Source: Paeniglutamicibacter psychrophenolicus
GTDB taxonomy: Bacteria; Actinomycetota; Actinomycetes; Actinomycetales; Micrococcaceae
DNA length: 64,000 nt
Direction: 5' to 3'
Assembly: GCF_030812255.1 (NCBI RefSeq)
Contig: NZ_JAUSSH010000007.1
Span: 156,978-220,977, forward strand
Made by a program: the position numbers and the translations under genes
Notes under the pieces: model-generated
Told to the model about the DNA's origin: nothing
What the model saw: the letters and a program-made list of their open reading frames with translations, nothing else
The model's database searches: none
Part shown: positions 42,278-51,873 of the stretch, piece by piece
Layout of the letters: each line of letters starts with the position of its first letter
Numbering within the stretch: the first letter of the stretch is position 1

Positions 42278-42284
42278 GGCACCT

Positions 42285-44981
42285 GTGAGCGAATCAACCA
42301 AACTTGTGGCAACCGATCCCCAGCGCCTGCTCGTCATTGACGGGCACTCCATGGCCTTCCGTGCCTTCTACGCCTTGCCGGCGGAAAACTTTTCAACCGA
42401 CACCGGCCAGTACACCAACGCAGTGCACGGATTCGTGTCGATGCTGCTGACCATGATCCGGCAGCAGAAGCCCACCCACGTGGCGGTGGCCTTCGACTTG
42501 GACACCCCCACGTTCCGCTCACTGGAATACACCGAGTACAAGGGCGGGCGCAACAAGACGCCCGAGGAATTCCACGGCCAGATCGACCTGATCCGCAAGG
42601 TCATGGAAGCCATGAACATCCCGTCCATTTCCATGGACGGCTACGAGGCCGATGACATCCTCGCCACCCTGGCCGCCAAGGGCGAGGCGGCGGGCTTCGA
42701 GGTCCTGGTGGTCTCCGGGGACCGCGACGCCTTCCAGATGATCACCGAGAAGACCCTGGTGCTCTACCCCAAGAAGGGGATCTCCGACATCCCGCCGATG
42801 GACGCCGACGCGGTCGAGGCCAAGTACTTCGTGCGTCCCGAACAGTACTCGGACCTTGCGGCGCTGGTTGGCGAAACCGCCGACAACCTCCCGGGCGTTC
42901 CCGGCGTCGGCCCGAAGACCGCGGCGAAGTGGATCAACCTCTATGGTGGGCTGCCCGGCATCCTGGAGAACATCGATGCCATCAAGGGCAAGGTCGGGGA
43001 CTCGCTGCGCGAGCACGTGGACAACGTCACCCGCAACCGCCGCCTGAACCACCTGCTGCGCGACCTTGAGCTGCCGGTGGCCTTCGAGGCGATGGTCCTG
43101 GACCGCCCGAACCGCGAGGCCATCGAGGAACTCTTCGACGCCCTGCAGTTCAACACGCTGCGCAAGCGCCTCTTCGACCTCTTCGGCGATGATCCGCAGG
43201 ACGCCGCCGCCGAAGCGGTGATCCCGGTGCACGAGATGCTCGGCGACGACGCGGCGCTCCAGGGATGGTTCGGCGCCCACGGCGCGCAGCTGCTGGGCCT
43301 GCACGCCGCCACCGTGCCCGCTCCCGGCGGCACCGACGTGGTCGGCGTGGCCTTCGCCTCCAACGACGCCACAGCCTTCGTGTCGCTGGCGGACATCGAC
43401 GCGGACACCAAGCAGGCGCTGGCCAAGGTGCTTTCCTCGACGAGCTATGCCAAGGCCGTCCACGACTTCAAGGGCACCTACAAGCTGCTGCTGGAACACG
43501 GGCTCGAGTTGGCCGGGGTCGTCGATGACACCATGATCACCGCGTACCTGATCCAGCCGGATCGCCGCAGCCACGAATTGCCCGACATCGCGCAGCAGCA
43601 CCTGCGCATCGCGCTGGAGGAACCCAAGGCCCCTGCCGACGGTCAGCTGGCCTTCGACCTCGAGGGCCCGGACCACGCCACCCCGGCGGTGCGTGCCGCC
43701 CACGTGGTGCGCCAGTTGTCCCAGCACCTGGGCGGGATGCTCGTGGAGCGCGGGGGAGAGACCCTGCTCAAGGAGCTGGAAATGCCGCTCTCGCTGGTGC
43801 TGGCGCACATGGAGATGGCCGGCATCGCCATCGACACCGCCAAGCTCGACGAGCTCTACGACGGTTTCACCGCCGGTATCAACCAGGCCACCGAGCAGGC
43901 CTATGAGGCCATCGGCCACGAGGTCAACCTCTCCAGCCCCAAGCAGCTGCAGGTGGTCCTCTTCGAGGAACTGGACCTGCCGCGGACCAAGAAGATCAAG
44001 ACCGGCTTCACCACCGACGCCGAATCGCTGCAGGACCTGCTGGAGAACACCGGGCACCCGTTCCTGAAGGCGCTGATGGCGCACCGTGACGCGAACAAGC
44101 TGCGCCAGACCGTCGAGGGCCTGCGCAAGGCCGTGGCCCCCGAGGGCCGCATCCACACCACCTACGCGCAGACCGTCGCGGCGACCGGACGATTGTCCTC
44201 ACTGAACCCGAACCTGCAGAACATCCCGGTCCGCTCCGAGGCCGGCCGGCGCATCCGCGAGGTCTTCGTTGTCGGCGAGGGCTTTGAGACGCTGCTGACC
44301 GCGGACTACTCGCAGATCGAGATGCGCGTCATGGCGCACCTCTCCGAGGACGAGGGATTGATCCAGGCCTACAAGGACGGCGAGGACCTGCACCGCTTTG
44401 TCGGCTCGCACGTGTTCAACGTCGAACCCGAGGACGTCACCAACGAGATGCGATCCAAGGTCAAGGCCATGAGCTACGGCCTGGCCTACGGGCTGAGCTC
44501 CTTCGGGCTGTCCAAGCAGCTGCGGATCTCCGTCGACGAGGCCCGCACGCTGATGAAGGACTACTTCTCCCGCTTCGGCGCGGTCCGCGACTACCTGCGC
44601 GACGTCGTCACCAAGGCCCGCGTGGACGGCTACACCGAGACCATCTTCGGGCGGCGCCGCTACCTGCCGGAGCTGGCCAGCGACAACCGCCAGCTGCGCG
44701 ACATCGCCGAGCGGGCCGCGCTGAACGCCCCGATCCAGGGTTCGGCCGCCGACATCATCAAGCGCGCGATGCTCGGGGTCGAGGAAGGCCTGTCGGAGGC
44801 CGGCCTGAAGTCGCGGATGCTGCTGCAGGTCCATGACGAATTGGTCCTCGAGGTCGCCGCGGGCGAACTCGAGGCCGTCGAGGCACTGGTGCGCGAGAAG
44901 ATGGGCGCGGCCGCGGATTTGAAGGTCCCGCTCGATGTGCACGTGGGCATCGGCACCTCCTGGCAGGACGCCGGACACTGA
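42285..44981 (+). CDS. polA: DNA polymerase I
   Basis: An 898-residue enzyme for Okazaki fragment processing and repair. The N-terminal 5' nuclease (about 1-310) has LLVIDGHSMAFRAFYAL, SGDRDAFQMI and NLPGVPGVGPKTAAKW. The middle exonuclease-like domain lacks the DxE motif, so proofreading is probably absent, as in many actinobacteria. The polymerase domain has TADYSQIEMRVMAHLS (motif A), the O-helix region KAMSYGLAYGLSSFG and LLQVHDELVLEV (motif C). The start is GTG 42285, set by the -10 box. The downstream gene's ATG overlaps its stop. Confidence 0.96.
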   Translation: MSESTKLVATDPQRLLVIDGHSMAFRAFYALPAENFSTDTGQYTNAVHGFVSMLLTMIRQQKPTHVAVAFDLDTPTFRSLEYTEYKGGRNKTPEEFHGQIDLIRKVMEAMNIPSISMDGYEADDILATLAAKGEAAGFEVLVVSGDRDAFQMITEKTLVLYPKKGISDIPPMDADAVEAKYFVRPEQYSDLAALVGETADNLPGVPGVGPKTAAKWINLYGGLPGILENIDAIKGKVGDSLREHVDNVTRNRRLNHLLRDLELPVAFEAMVLDRPNREAIEELFDALQFNTLRKRLFDLFGDDPQDAAAEAVIPVHEMLGDDAALQGWFGAHGAQLLGLHAATVPAPGGTDVVGVAFASNDATAFVSLADIDADTKQALAKVLSSTSYAKAVHDFKGTYKLLLEHGLELAGVVDDTMITAYLIQPDRRSHELPDIAQQHLRIALEEPKAPADGQLAFDLEGPDHATPAVRAAHVVRQLSQHLGGMLVERGGETLLKELEMPLSLVLAHMEMAGIAIDTAKLDELYDGFTAGINQATEQAYEAIGHEVNLSSPKQLQVVLFEELDLPRTKKIKTGFTTDAESLQDLLENTGHPFLKALMAHRDANKLRQTVEGLRKAVAPEGRIHTTYAQTVAATGRLSSLNPNLQNIPVRSEAGRRIREVFVVGEGFETLLTADYSQIEMRVMAHLSEDEGLIQAYKDGEDLHRFVGSHVFNVEPEDVTNEMRSKVKAMSYGLAYGLSSFGLSKQLRISVDEARTLMKDYFSRFGAVRDYLRDVVTKARVDGYTETIFGRRRYLPELASDNRQLRDIAERAALNAPIQGSAADIIKRAMLGVEEGLSEAGLKSRMLLQVHDELVLEVAAGELEAVEALVREKMGAAADLKVPLDVHVGIGTSWQDAGH

Positions 44982-46279
44982 TGCTTGGCGGGCACCTGCG
45001 CCTCGGAAACGTCGCGGCGGAACGCGGCGCCGACACCGGCGCCGCGTCCCCGGGCTATGCCGCCTGGGTGAAGGCGGTGTGGGAGGGGTTCTACCACTAC
45101 AAGCCCGCCACCGCCGAGCAGCTCGAACAGATGCTGCAATCCCACCAGGTCGACGAGCGGGTCCTCACCGCGGTCTGGGACGATTCGCGCCCCCGGGACC
45201 TGGTGGACCCGCTGGTGCCGGTGGCCACCTACGGCACTTTCGCCAAGACGCTGAACCTCGGGGCCGCCGTGGTGCCGGCGCACCTGGTCACCGCGGTCAC
45301 GGTGCGGCCCACGCACCGGCGACGCGGCATCCTGCGCGAGCTGATGTCCGCGGACCTGGCCCGAGCCAAGGACGCCGGGTACCCGGTGGCCGCGCTGACC
45401 GCCTCCGAGGCGACCATCTACGGGCGCTTCGGCTTCGGCCGGGCCACCGAGGCCCAGACGCTGCACCTGGACGTGCGCGGGGACGTGCGCTTCCATGCGC
45501 CGGCGACCGGGTCCATGGTGCAGCTTGCACCGGAGAAGCTGGCACCGATCGCCCCGGCGGTCTTCGAACGTTTCCACGCCGCCCGCCGCGGTTCGGTGGG
45601 ACGCCAGGAGGCCTACCTGCGCCACGCCACCGGCGCCTGGGGCGAGGAGGGCCCGGAACCGGAACCCAAGCTGCGTGCCGCGGTGTACCTGGACGGATCC
45701 GGGGACATCCAGGGGTACGTGACGTACGTCTTCGGCGGCTGGGACCCCAAGCCGATCACGCTCAAGGTCCGCGACCTGGTCGCGGCCACCGAGGTGGCCC
45801 GGCGCGAGATCTTCCGCTTCCTGGCCGGCTTCGACCTCATCGAGTCGGTTTCCTGCCCCTTTGCCGCGGCGAACGACCCGCTGCCCTGGGCCTTGGAAGA
45901 TCCCGCCCGGGTGCGCTTCAGCGAGCGCGAGCACGGGCTGTGGGTGCGGGTGCTGGATGTGCCCGCGGCCTTCGAGGCCAGGGAATACCGCGGCACCGGT
46001 TCCTTCACGCTTGCGGTCACCGACCCGCAGGGCCTGGCCGCCGGGCGCTACGGCTTCGACATCCGCGAGGGACGGGCCAGCGTGTCGACGCTGGCCGAGG
46101 GGTCCCCGGCGGATGCCACATGTGGCGTCGTTGCCCTGGCGCCGCTGCTGCTGGGCTCCGTCGGCACCGCCGAGCTCGTCGCCGCCGGATTGCTGGAACC
46201 GGCCTCACCCGCCCGCGCGGACGAGCTGGCAGCGTTGCTGGACATCCCCGGAGTGCCGCATGCCATCAACGGGTTCTAG
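44981..46279 (+). CDS. Eis-like GNAT acetyltransferase (first of tandem pair)
   Basis: A 432-residue protein with the two-GNAT-plus-sterol-carrier architecture of mycobacterial Eis. The N-terminal acetyl-CoA site is VTAVTVRPTHRRRGILRELM, followed by LTASEATIYGRFGFGRAT, a very strongly conserved Eis stretch. The C-terminal third (about 330-432) is SCP2-like. Eis enzymes acetylate multiple amines, including aminoglycosides, but also natural polyamine or lysine targets. The start overlaps the polA stop by 1 nt. It is a paralogue of the next gene. Confidence 0.87.
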   Translation: MLGGHLRLGNVAAERGADTGAASPGYAAWVKAVWEGFYHYKPATAEQLEQMLQSHQVDERVLTAVWDDSRPRDLVDPLVPVATYGTFAKTLNLGAAVVPAHLVTAVTVRPTHRRRGILRELMSADLARAKDAGYPVAALTASEATIYGRFGFGRATEAQTLHLDVRGDVRFHAPATGSMVQLAPEKLAPIAPAVFERFHAARRGSVGRQEAYLRHATGAWGEEGPEPEPKLRAAVYLDGSGDIQGYVTYVFGGWDPKPITLKVRDLVAATEVARREIFRFLAGFDLIESVSCPFAAANDPLPWALEDPARVRFSEREHGLWVRVLDVPAAFEAREYRGTGSFTLAVTDPQGLAAGRYGFDIREGRASVSTLAEGSPADATCGVVALAPLLLGSVGTAELVAAGLLEPASPARADELAALLDIPGVPHAINGF

Positions 46280-46335
46280 GCCCATGCCGGCAGCAGCCCC
46301 CCACCCGATCCCCATTCAGAGAGCACCCCACAACC

Positions 46336-47631
46336 ATGAGTGAAGACACCACGATTCGCATTGAACGGTTTGAACCCGAGCTCATCGACGGTGTCCCTTC
46401 CGCGGCCACCGCGGAATTCCTCACGGCCATCAGCCGCGGCTTCCACGAGGCCGCGCTGGAGGCCGGGGAGCTGAAGATCCTCGCCGGGCTCGAGGCCAAC
46501 GACAACACCACCTTCACCGCCGTCTACGACGAGTCAGCGGTGCAGCCCTCGCTTCACGCCGAGGCCCCGGTGGCCACCTATGCCTCGTTCCCCGGGACGC
46601 TGAACATCGGGGGAGGGAACCTGATGCCGGTGCACCAGATCACCTCGGTCACCGTGAGCCCCACCCACCGCCGCCGCGGCCTGCTGCGCCGGCTGATCAC
46701 CGAGGACCTTGCCGGCGCCCGCGAGGCCGGGATGGTGTTCGCCGCGTTGACCGCCTCGGAGGCGACCATCTACGGGCGCTTCGGGTTCGGCCGGGCCACC
46801 CAGCGGGCACGCTTCGCGCTCAAGACCCACCGCGGGGCGGACCTGCGCGTGGAGAACGAGGGCACCGTGGTGGCCATTGCCCCCGGGGAACTGAAGAACT
46901 ACGCCCCGGGCATCTTTGCCGCCGCACACGCCCACACGCTCGGCTCGATCAGTGCCACGCAATTCGACGTGGGCCAGGCAGCCGGGCTGTGGGAGGACTA
47001 CGACTCGCTCAAGCCGGTGAAGAACCTGCGCGCCGCCCTGCACCTGGATGCCCAGGGCAGGCCCGACGGGTTCATGAGCTACCTGTTCTCCGGGTGGAAG
47101 ACCGCCCCGCCCACCATGGAAATCGGCCAGATGTGCACCGCCACCGGCGCCGCCCGCCGCGAACTGATCGCGTACCTCGGCGCCCACGACCTGGTGGAAA
47201 AGATCACCGGCCGCGGACCGGTCGACGACGTGGTGCCCACCGCCCTGGAAAATGCGCGCGCCTACAAGGTCACCTCCCTGGGGGACCACCTCTGGTTGCG
47301 CATCCTTGACCTGGAGACCGCGCTGTCCGCGCGCAGCTATGGGCGCGACGGGCACATCCGGCTGCGCGTGCACGACGCCCTGGGGTTCGCCGACGGCATC
47401 TGGGACCTGATGGTCCAGGACGCCTCCGCCGGGGTCCGCCGCGCGCCGGAAGGGGCCGTGCCCGAGGCCAGCGTGGATGTCCGCGACCTGGCCTCGCTGT
47501 ACCTGGGTGGCTTCAGCGCCACGCACCTTGCCGCCTCCGGGGTGCTCAGGGTCCACGCGCCCGAAGCGCTGGGCACGCTCAACGCCCTGTTCGCCACCGA
47601 CACCGTTCCCTACTGCCAGGCGGATTTCTAG
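46336..47631 (+). CDS. Eis-like GNAT acetyltransferase (second of tandem pair)
   Basis: A 431-residue paralogue of the preceding gene. It shares PVATYASFPGTLN, TSVTVSPTHRRRGLLRRLI and LTASEATIYGRFGFGRAT. The two are clearly diverged elsewhere, consistent with an old duplication. The architecture is again GNAT, GNAT-like, SCP2-like. The start is ATG 46336. The gap to the first copy is about 56 bp and they are probably co-transcribed after polA. Substrate specificity is unknown. Confidence 0.87.
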   Translation: MSEDTTIRIERFEPELIDGVPSAATAEFLTAISRGFHEAALEAGELKILAGLEANDNTTFTAVYDESAVQPSLHAEAPVATYASFPGTLNIGGGNLMPVHQITSVTVSPTHRRRGLLRRLITEDLAGAREAGMVFAALTASEATIYGRFGFGRATQRARFALKTHRGADLRVENEGTVVAIAPGELKNYAPGIFAAAHAHTLGSISATQFDVGQAAGLWEDYDSLKPVKNLRAALHLDAQGRPDGFMSYLFSGWKTAPPTMEIGQMCTATGAARRELIAYLGAHDLVEKITGRGPVDDVVPTALENARAYKVTSLGDHLWLRILDLETALSARSYGRDGHIRLRVHDALGFADGIWDLMVQDASAGVRRAPEGAVPEASVDVRDLASLYLGGFSATHLAASGVLRVHAPEALGTLNALFATDTVPYCQADF

Positions 47632-47635
47632 CTCA

Positions 47636-48544
47636 ATGCCCACACCGTTTCCCGGCTCCCCGACGGGGCGCCGCACGCTGCTCGCTGGCCTGCTCGGGAC
47701 CGGTGCCACCCTGCTGGCCTCCTGTGCCGCGGATCCGCTGTCCCCGAGGGGCCCGCGCCAACCCCCGCCACCTGCCGCGGCACCCGCCCCGGCCCGCGTG
47801 GTGCCCAGCCGCAGCGCGGTTCTCTCCGCCTACGCGTCGAAGCACTCCGGCGCGTTCGGGTTGGAGGTCAAGGGCATCGAGCTGGGCCTGCCTGCCTCGG
47901 CGCGGGGAGCCGCGCTGACCTTCGACGCCTGCGGGGGACCGAGCGGCGAGGGCTACGACGACGCGCTGATTGCGGCCCTGCGCAAGCACCGGGCGCCGGC
48001 CACGCTGTTCATCAACCAGCGGTGGGCGGCGGCCAATCCGGGGCTGGTCCGCGAGCTGGCCGCCGACCCGCTCTTCGAGATCGCCAACCACGGCACCACC
48101 CACGCGCCGCTGGCCAGCCGGGGGCAGGCCGCCTACGGCATCCCGGGCACCGCCAGCATTGCGGCCGCCTATGACGAGATCATGGACAACCAGCGCTACC
48201 TGGCCGACACCTTCGGGGTCCAGGCGAAGTTCTTCCGTTCCGGGACCGCGCACCAGGACGAGCTCGGTGCCGCGCTGTGCCGCGAGCTGGGCCTGCTCCC
48301 GATGAATTTCACCGTCAACCTCGATGCCGGCGCGACGTTCCCCGCCGCGAGCGTCGCGTCGCAAACCAGGGCGCTGCGTGCGGGGGACGTGGGGATCGGG
48401 CACTTCAACCGCCCGGCCTCGGGAACCGCCCGCGGCGTGTCCGAGGCGCTGCCCGCGCTGCTCGAATCGCTGGCGGCCCGGAACCTGGTCCTGCTGAGGC
48501 TGTCCGAGGCCTTCGGAGCCCAAACCGGTGCCCCGTCGGCTTGA
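47636..48544 (+). CDS. Polysaccharide deacetylase family lipoprotein
   Basis: A 302-residue exported protein. The N-terminus has a twin-arginine-like TGRRTLLAGLLG followed by a lipobox LLASC near residue 30, so it is predicted to be lipidated by Lgt and anchored outside. The NodB core shows ALTFDACGGPSGEGYD (first metal Asp) and ANHGTTHAPL (HxxxH metal ligands). The enzyme probably removes acetyl groups from cell wall glycans. The ATG at 47636 lies 4 bp after the preceding stop. Confidence 0.85.
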   Translation: MPTPFPGSPTGRRTLLAGLLGTGATLLASCAADPLSPRGPRQPPPPAAAPAPARVVPSRSAVLSAYASKHSGAFGLEVKGIELGLPASARGAALTFDACGGPSGEGYDDALIAALRKHRAPATLFINQRWAAANPGLVRELAADPLFEIANHGTTHAPLASRGQAAYGIPGTASIAAAYDEIMDNQRYLADTFGVQAKFFRSGTAHQDELGAALCRELGLLPMNFTVNLDAGATFPAASVASQTRALRAGDVGIGHFNRPASGTARGVSEALPALLESLAARNLVLLRLSEAFGAQTGAPSA

Positions 48545-48564
48545 CAACTTGCCGGTTTGCCGTT

Positions 48565-48594
48565 TTGACCCGGCAGGGTGCAGGGGAATAGACT
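48565..48594 (+). promoter_or_regulatory. rpsA promoter
   Basis: TTGACC (48565-48570) and TAGACT (48589-48594) are separated by 18 bp. Transcription would begin near 48601, giving a leader of about 106 nt. The leader has no strong Shine-Dalgarno, and rpsA is known to be autoregulated in other bacteria through its leader. Confidence 0.6.
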
Positions 48595-48706
48595 AGGGAC
48601 GCGTGTTGCGGCTATTGCCGTGCCCGCACCCAAGCTAAATTCGGAAAATGCCGGGGCTTCCGGCTGCCCGACTCATACAGACTATCCACATCGGAGTCCC
48701 TACTAC

Positions 48707-50173
48707 ATGACCATCACCTCCAACGAGAAGACCAGTGCCCCGGTCGTTGCAATCAACGACATTGGCTCTGCTGAAGACTTCCTCGCTGCCGTCGACGCCA
48801 CCATCAAGTACTTCAACGATGGCGACCTCGTCGAAGGCATCGTCGTCAAGGTTGACCGCGACGAAGTTCTGCTCGACATCGGTTACAAGACCGAAGGTGT
48901 CATCCCTTCCCGCGAACTTTCCATCAAGCACGATGTTGACCCGGGCGACGTTGTCGCCGTCGGCGACAACGTCGAGGCCCTCGTCCTCACCAAGGAGGAC
49001 AAGGAAGGTCGTTTGATCCTGTCCAAGAAGCGTGCTCAGTACGAGCGTGCCTGGGGCGACATCGAAAAGATCAAGGAAGAAGACGGCGTCGTTACCGGCA
49101 CCGTCATCGAGGTGGTCAAGGGCGGCCTTATCCTCGACATCGGGCTGCGCGGCTTCCTGCCGGCATCGCTTGTCGAAATGCGCCGTGTGCGCGATCTGGC
49201 TCCGTACATCGGCCAGGAAATCGAAGCCAAGATCATCGAGCTGGACAAGAACCGCAACAACGTTGTGCTGTCCCGCCGTGCATGGCTCGAGCAGACCCAG
49301 TCCGAGGTTCGCTCCACGTTCCTCAACAAGCTGGAAAAGGGCCAGGTTCGTCCGGGCGTCGTTTCCTCCATCGTCAACTTCGGTGCATTCGTGGACCTTG
49401 GCGGCGTAGACGGCCTCGTCCACGTTTCCGAGCTGTCCTGGAAGCACATCGACCACCCGTCCGAGGTTGTCGAGGTTGGCCAGGAAGTCACCGTCGAGGT
49501 TCTCGAAGTGGATCTGGACCGCGAGCGTGTTTCGCTCTCGCTCAAGGCCACCCAGGAAGATCCGTGGCAGACCTTCGCCCGCACCCACGCCCTCGGGCAG
49601 GTTGTTCCGGGTAAGGTCACCAAGCTTGTTCCGTTCGGTGCATTCGTGCGCGTCGAAGACGGAATCGAAGGCCTCGTGCACATCTCCGAGCTGGCCGTGC
49701 GCCACGTGGAGCTTGCAGAGCAGGTTGTCTCCGTCGGGGACGAGCTGTTCGTCAAGGTCATCGACATCGACCTCGAGCGTCGCCGCATCTCGCTGTCCCT
49801 CAAGCAGGCCAACGAGGGCGTCGATCCGGAAGGCACCGAATTCGATCCGGCACTCTACGGCATGGCCGCAGAGTACGACGAAGAGGGCAACTACAAGTAC
49901 CCGGAGGGCTTCGACCCGGAGTCCAACGAGTGGCTCGAAGGCTTCGAGACCCAGCGTTCGGCTTGGGAGCAGCAGTACGCTGACGCCCAGACCCGCTGGG
50001 AAGCACACAAGAAGCAGGTTGCCCAGCACGTTGCCGACGACGCTGCCGCAGAATCGGCTCCGGCCGAGTCCGCTTCTTCGTCCTACTCCTCGGAAGCCCC
50101 GGCTCCCGAGGCAGGCACCCTGGCATCCGACGAGGCCCTCGCAGCACTGCGCGAGAAGCTCACCGGCGCCTAA
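48707..50173 (+). CDS. rpsA: 30S ribosomal protein S1
   Basis: A 488-residue protein with four S1 RNA-binding domains: about 35-105, 120-190, 210-280 and 295-365, each showing the VxGxV and FGAFV/GLVH patterns, for example SIVNFGAFVDLGGVDGLVHVS and KLVPFGAFVRVEDGIEGLVHIS split across the repeats. S1 unfolds mRNA for initiation on structured leaders. Actinobacterial S1 proteins with four domains are normal. The C-terminus is an acidic, alanine/serine-rich tail. Codon use is markedly more biased than its neighbours, fitting high expression. Confidence 0.96.
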   Translation: MTITSNEKTSAPVVAINDIGSAEDFLAAVDATIKYFNDGDLVEGIVVKVDRDEVLLDIGYKTEGVIPSRELSIKHDVDPGDVVAVGDNVEALVLTKEDKEGRLILSKKRAQYERAWGDIEKIKEEDGVVTGTVIEVVKGGLILDIGLRGFLPASLVEMRRVRDLAPYIGQEIEAKIIELDKNRNNVVLSRRAWLEQTQSEVRSTFLNKLEKGQVRPGVVSSIVNFGAFVDLGGVDGLVHVSELSWKHIDHPSEVVEVGQEVTVEVLEVDLDRERVSLSLKATQEDPWQTFARTHALGQVVPGKVTKLVPFGAFVRVEDGIEGLVHISELAVRHVELAEQVVSVGDELFVKVIDIDLERRRISLSLKQANEGVDPEGTEFDPALYGMAAEYDEEGNYKYPEGFDPESNEWLEGFETQRSAWEQQYADAQTRWEAHKKQVAQHVADDAAAESAPAESASSSYSSEAPAPEAGTLASDEALAALREKLTGA

Positions 50174-50221
50174 GCCAACCTGCGCCAACGGATCATTGAT
50201 CCACGCGAGGTAGCTTGACCG

Positions 50222-50258
50222 AAGGGCCCCCTTCCACCCATGGTGGAAGGGGGCCCTT
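50222..50258 (+). terminator. Hairpin terminator after rpsA
   Basis: A 17-bp perfect stem (50222-50238 with 50242-50258) and a 3-nt CAT loop, followed by TCGCC. It starts 49 nt after the stop. The remaining sequence to 50490 holds a TAGGCT (50432-50437) that may be the promoter of the next gene. Confidence 0.7.
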
Positions 50259-50490
50259 TCGCCGTATCCGGGGCAAACGACCCACCACCCGGATGGTGGA
50301 CAGGCGGCTGATCCTGTGCCGGGCCAATCCTGGGACCGCGCCGCAAAACGGCAATCACCGGCGGACGGCGGAATGGACGGCGGGCGAACGTTCCCGACCC
50401 GGATACCCCGGAATTCGGCCCGTTCCAGCGTTAGGCTGGTGGGTGGGAAATACCGGTGCCTGTCTGGGTGGCTGCTTGCCGCCATGAAAG

Positions 50491-51873
50491 ATGATGCTTT
50501 TGCTGGTGCTCCATGCGTTCTGGTCGATCGAGCATGGTCTCGGGTTGTGGGCGGAAGACTCCGGGAAGACCGTCAAGAGCCCCGGCCAGGCAGTGAGGTC
50601 GGCGCGCCCCCATCCCTTTGCCGCCACCGGTGATGTCGTGCTGGGGCTGCAGCCCGGTGCGGTCGGCAGCACCACCCTTTGGCTCCGGTCCCTGCGGCAG
50701 TCGCCGCTTGACTCGCCCGAAGTTGTGCGTGTGGTTCCGCAGCGCCGTGGCGCAGGCGACCCCTCGCTCTTGTCGTGGTTGGTCCCCGTGGTGTGGGTGG
50801 GCCCGGAAGCCGACGGGGCCCGGCCCCATCCGGCATCCGATGCCGAGGCTCACGGCAGGGTGCTGGAGAGGGCGTTGCTTCCCGAGGGCTTTTCCGTCGC
50901 GGAAGGCACCCCGCCCTTTGATCCCCGCATGGCGCCGTCGGTTCGGTTCCTCCAGGAACTGCTGCGCTTCGCGGACGAGCTTGCGCAGCGCGGCAGGGTC
51001 ATCCCCGAGATTGCGTGGACGGAGAAGGACGGGAAGGGAGACCCGGTGGCACAGTCGCGTTGGCGTGCGGTTCTGCGGGGACCCGATGCCCTGGCGTTCG
51101 GGGACTTGACCGCTGCCACGCCACCGTCGTTTCGGGCAGAGCCGGGTTCGGAGGATGCCGGCGAATTGGTCGCCGCGGCGCTGGACGTGCTGACCGACGC
51201 GGCGGTTCGGCGACGACTTCCAACGGACTTGCGGATACTGCCACCTCGCCGTGGCCGCAAACCGGGGCAACTTCCTGTGGTCGAGGCTTGGCTGGAGGCG
51301 CTGTCAAGCCCGAATGCGGATCTCAACGCGCCGGAACCTGCGTTGGAGGACCTGGAACGCGCCTTGGCGCCCTGGGCCGGATACGCCGTCGAAGCCACCT
51401 CTGTGGCTCCTGCAACCTTTCGACTCGGTGAAATCAATGGCGCAGAGGTGGGTGAACCTGCACGGCCGGGCACGCAACGATGGCGCGTGGAGTTCCTCTT
51501 GCAGTCCGCGGCAGACCCGAGCCTGTTGGTTCCCGCCGAGCAGGTCTGGAGGGACGACGGAGCCCTGTCCCGCTTGCTGGGGCGTCCGCAGGAGATCCTG
51601 CTGGGTGGACTGGGGAAGGCCGCCCGCATCTATCCCGGCATCGAACACGGCTTGCGCCAATCTCGGCCGCAATCGATGGAACCTGACACCGAGGCGGCCT
51701 TTGATTTCCTGCGCCACGGAGCCCCTGCCCTCGCCGAAGAGGGATTCGGGGTGTTTTTGCCTGCATGGTGGGACCAGCTGCCGGAAGTGGGACTGACCGT
51801 GCGCTCGCACCCGCTGGCCGAGGTGCTGCGTCCGGTGTACACGGCACTGCGCGAATCCGGGCCGGAGATGTGA
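50491..51873 (+). CDS. SNF2 helicase-associated N-terminal domain only (truncated helicase)
   Basis: A 460-residue protein starting MMLLLVLHAFWSIEHGLGLWAEDS, the characteristic opening of actinobacterial SNF2/Rad54-like helicases, and ending in the SNF2_assoc domain with FGVFLPAWWDQLPEVGLTVRS. Full-length relatives run to about 1000 residues and continue into the two RecA lobes; no Walker motif or helicase motif is present here, and no frame downstream (to 52275) restores them. It is either a decayed remnant or a stand-alone domain. It lies just before the SLOG/SLATT/TIR cassette. Confidence 0.65.
   Translation: MMLLLVLHAFWSIEHGLGLWAEDSGKTVKSPGQAVRSARPHPFAATGDVVLGLQPGAVGSTTLWLRSLRQSPLDSPEVVRVVPQRRGAGDPSLLSWLVPVVWVGPEADGARPHPASDAEAHGRVLERALLPEGFSVAEGTPPFDPRMAPSVRFLQELLRFADELAQRGRVIPEIAWTEKDGKGDPVAQSRWRAVLRGPDALAFGDLTAATPPSFRAEPGSEDAGELVAAALDVLTDAAVRRRLPTDLRILPPRRGRKPGQLPVVEAWLEALSSPNADLNAPEPALEDLERALAPWAGYAVEATSVAPATFRLGEINGAEVGEPARPGTQRWRVEFLLQSAADPSLLVPAEQVWRDDGALSRLLGRPQEILLGGLGKAARIYPGIEHGLRQSRPQSMEPDTEAAFDFLRHGAPALAEEGFGVFLPAWWDQLPEVGLTVRSHPLAEVLRPVYTALRESGPEM

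Noticed and set aside
42285..44981. Loss of the 3'-5' exonuclease motif in PolA as a novelty
   Set aside because: The missing DxE motif is common in DNA polymerase I of many bacteria, including actinobacteria.
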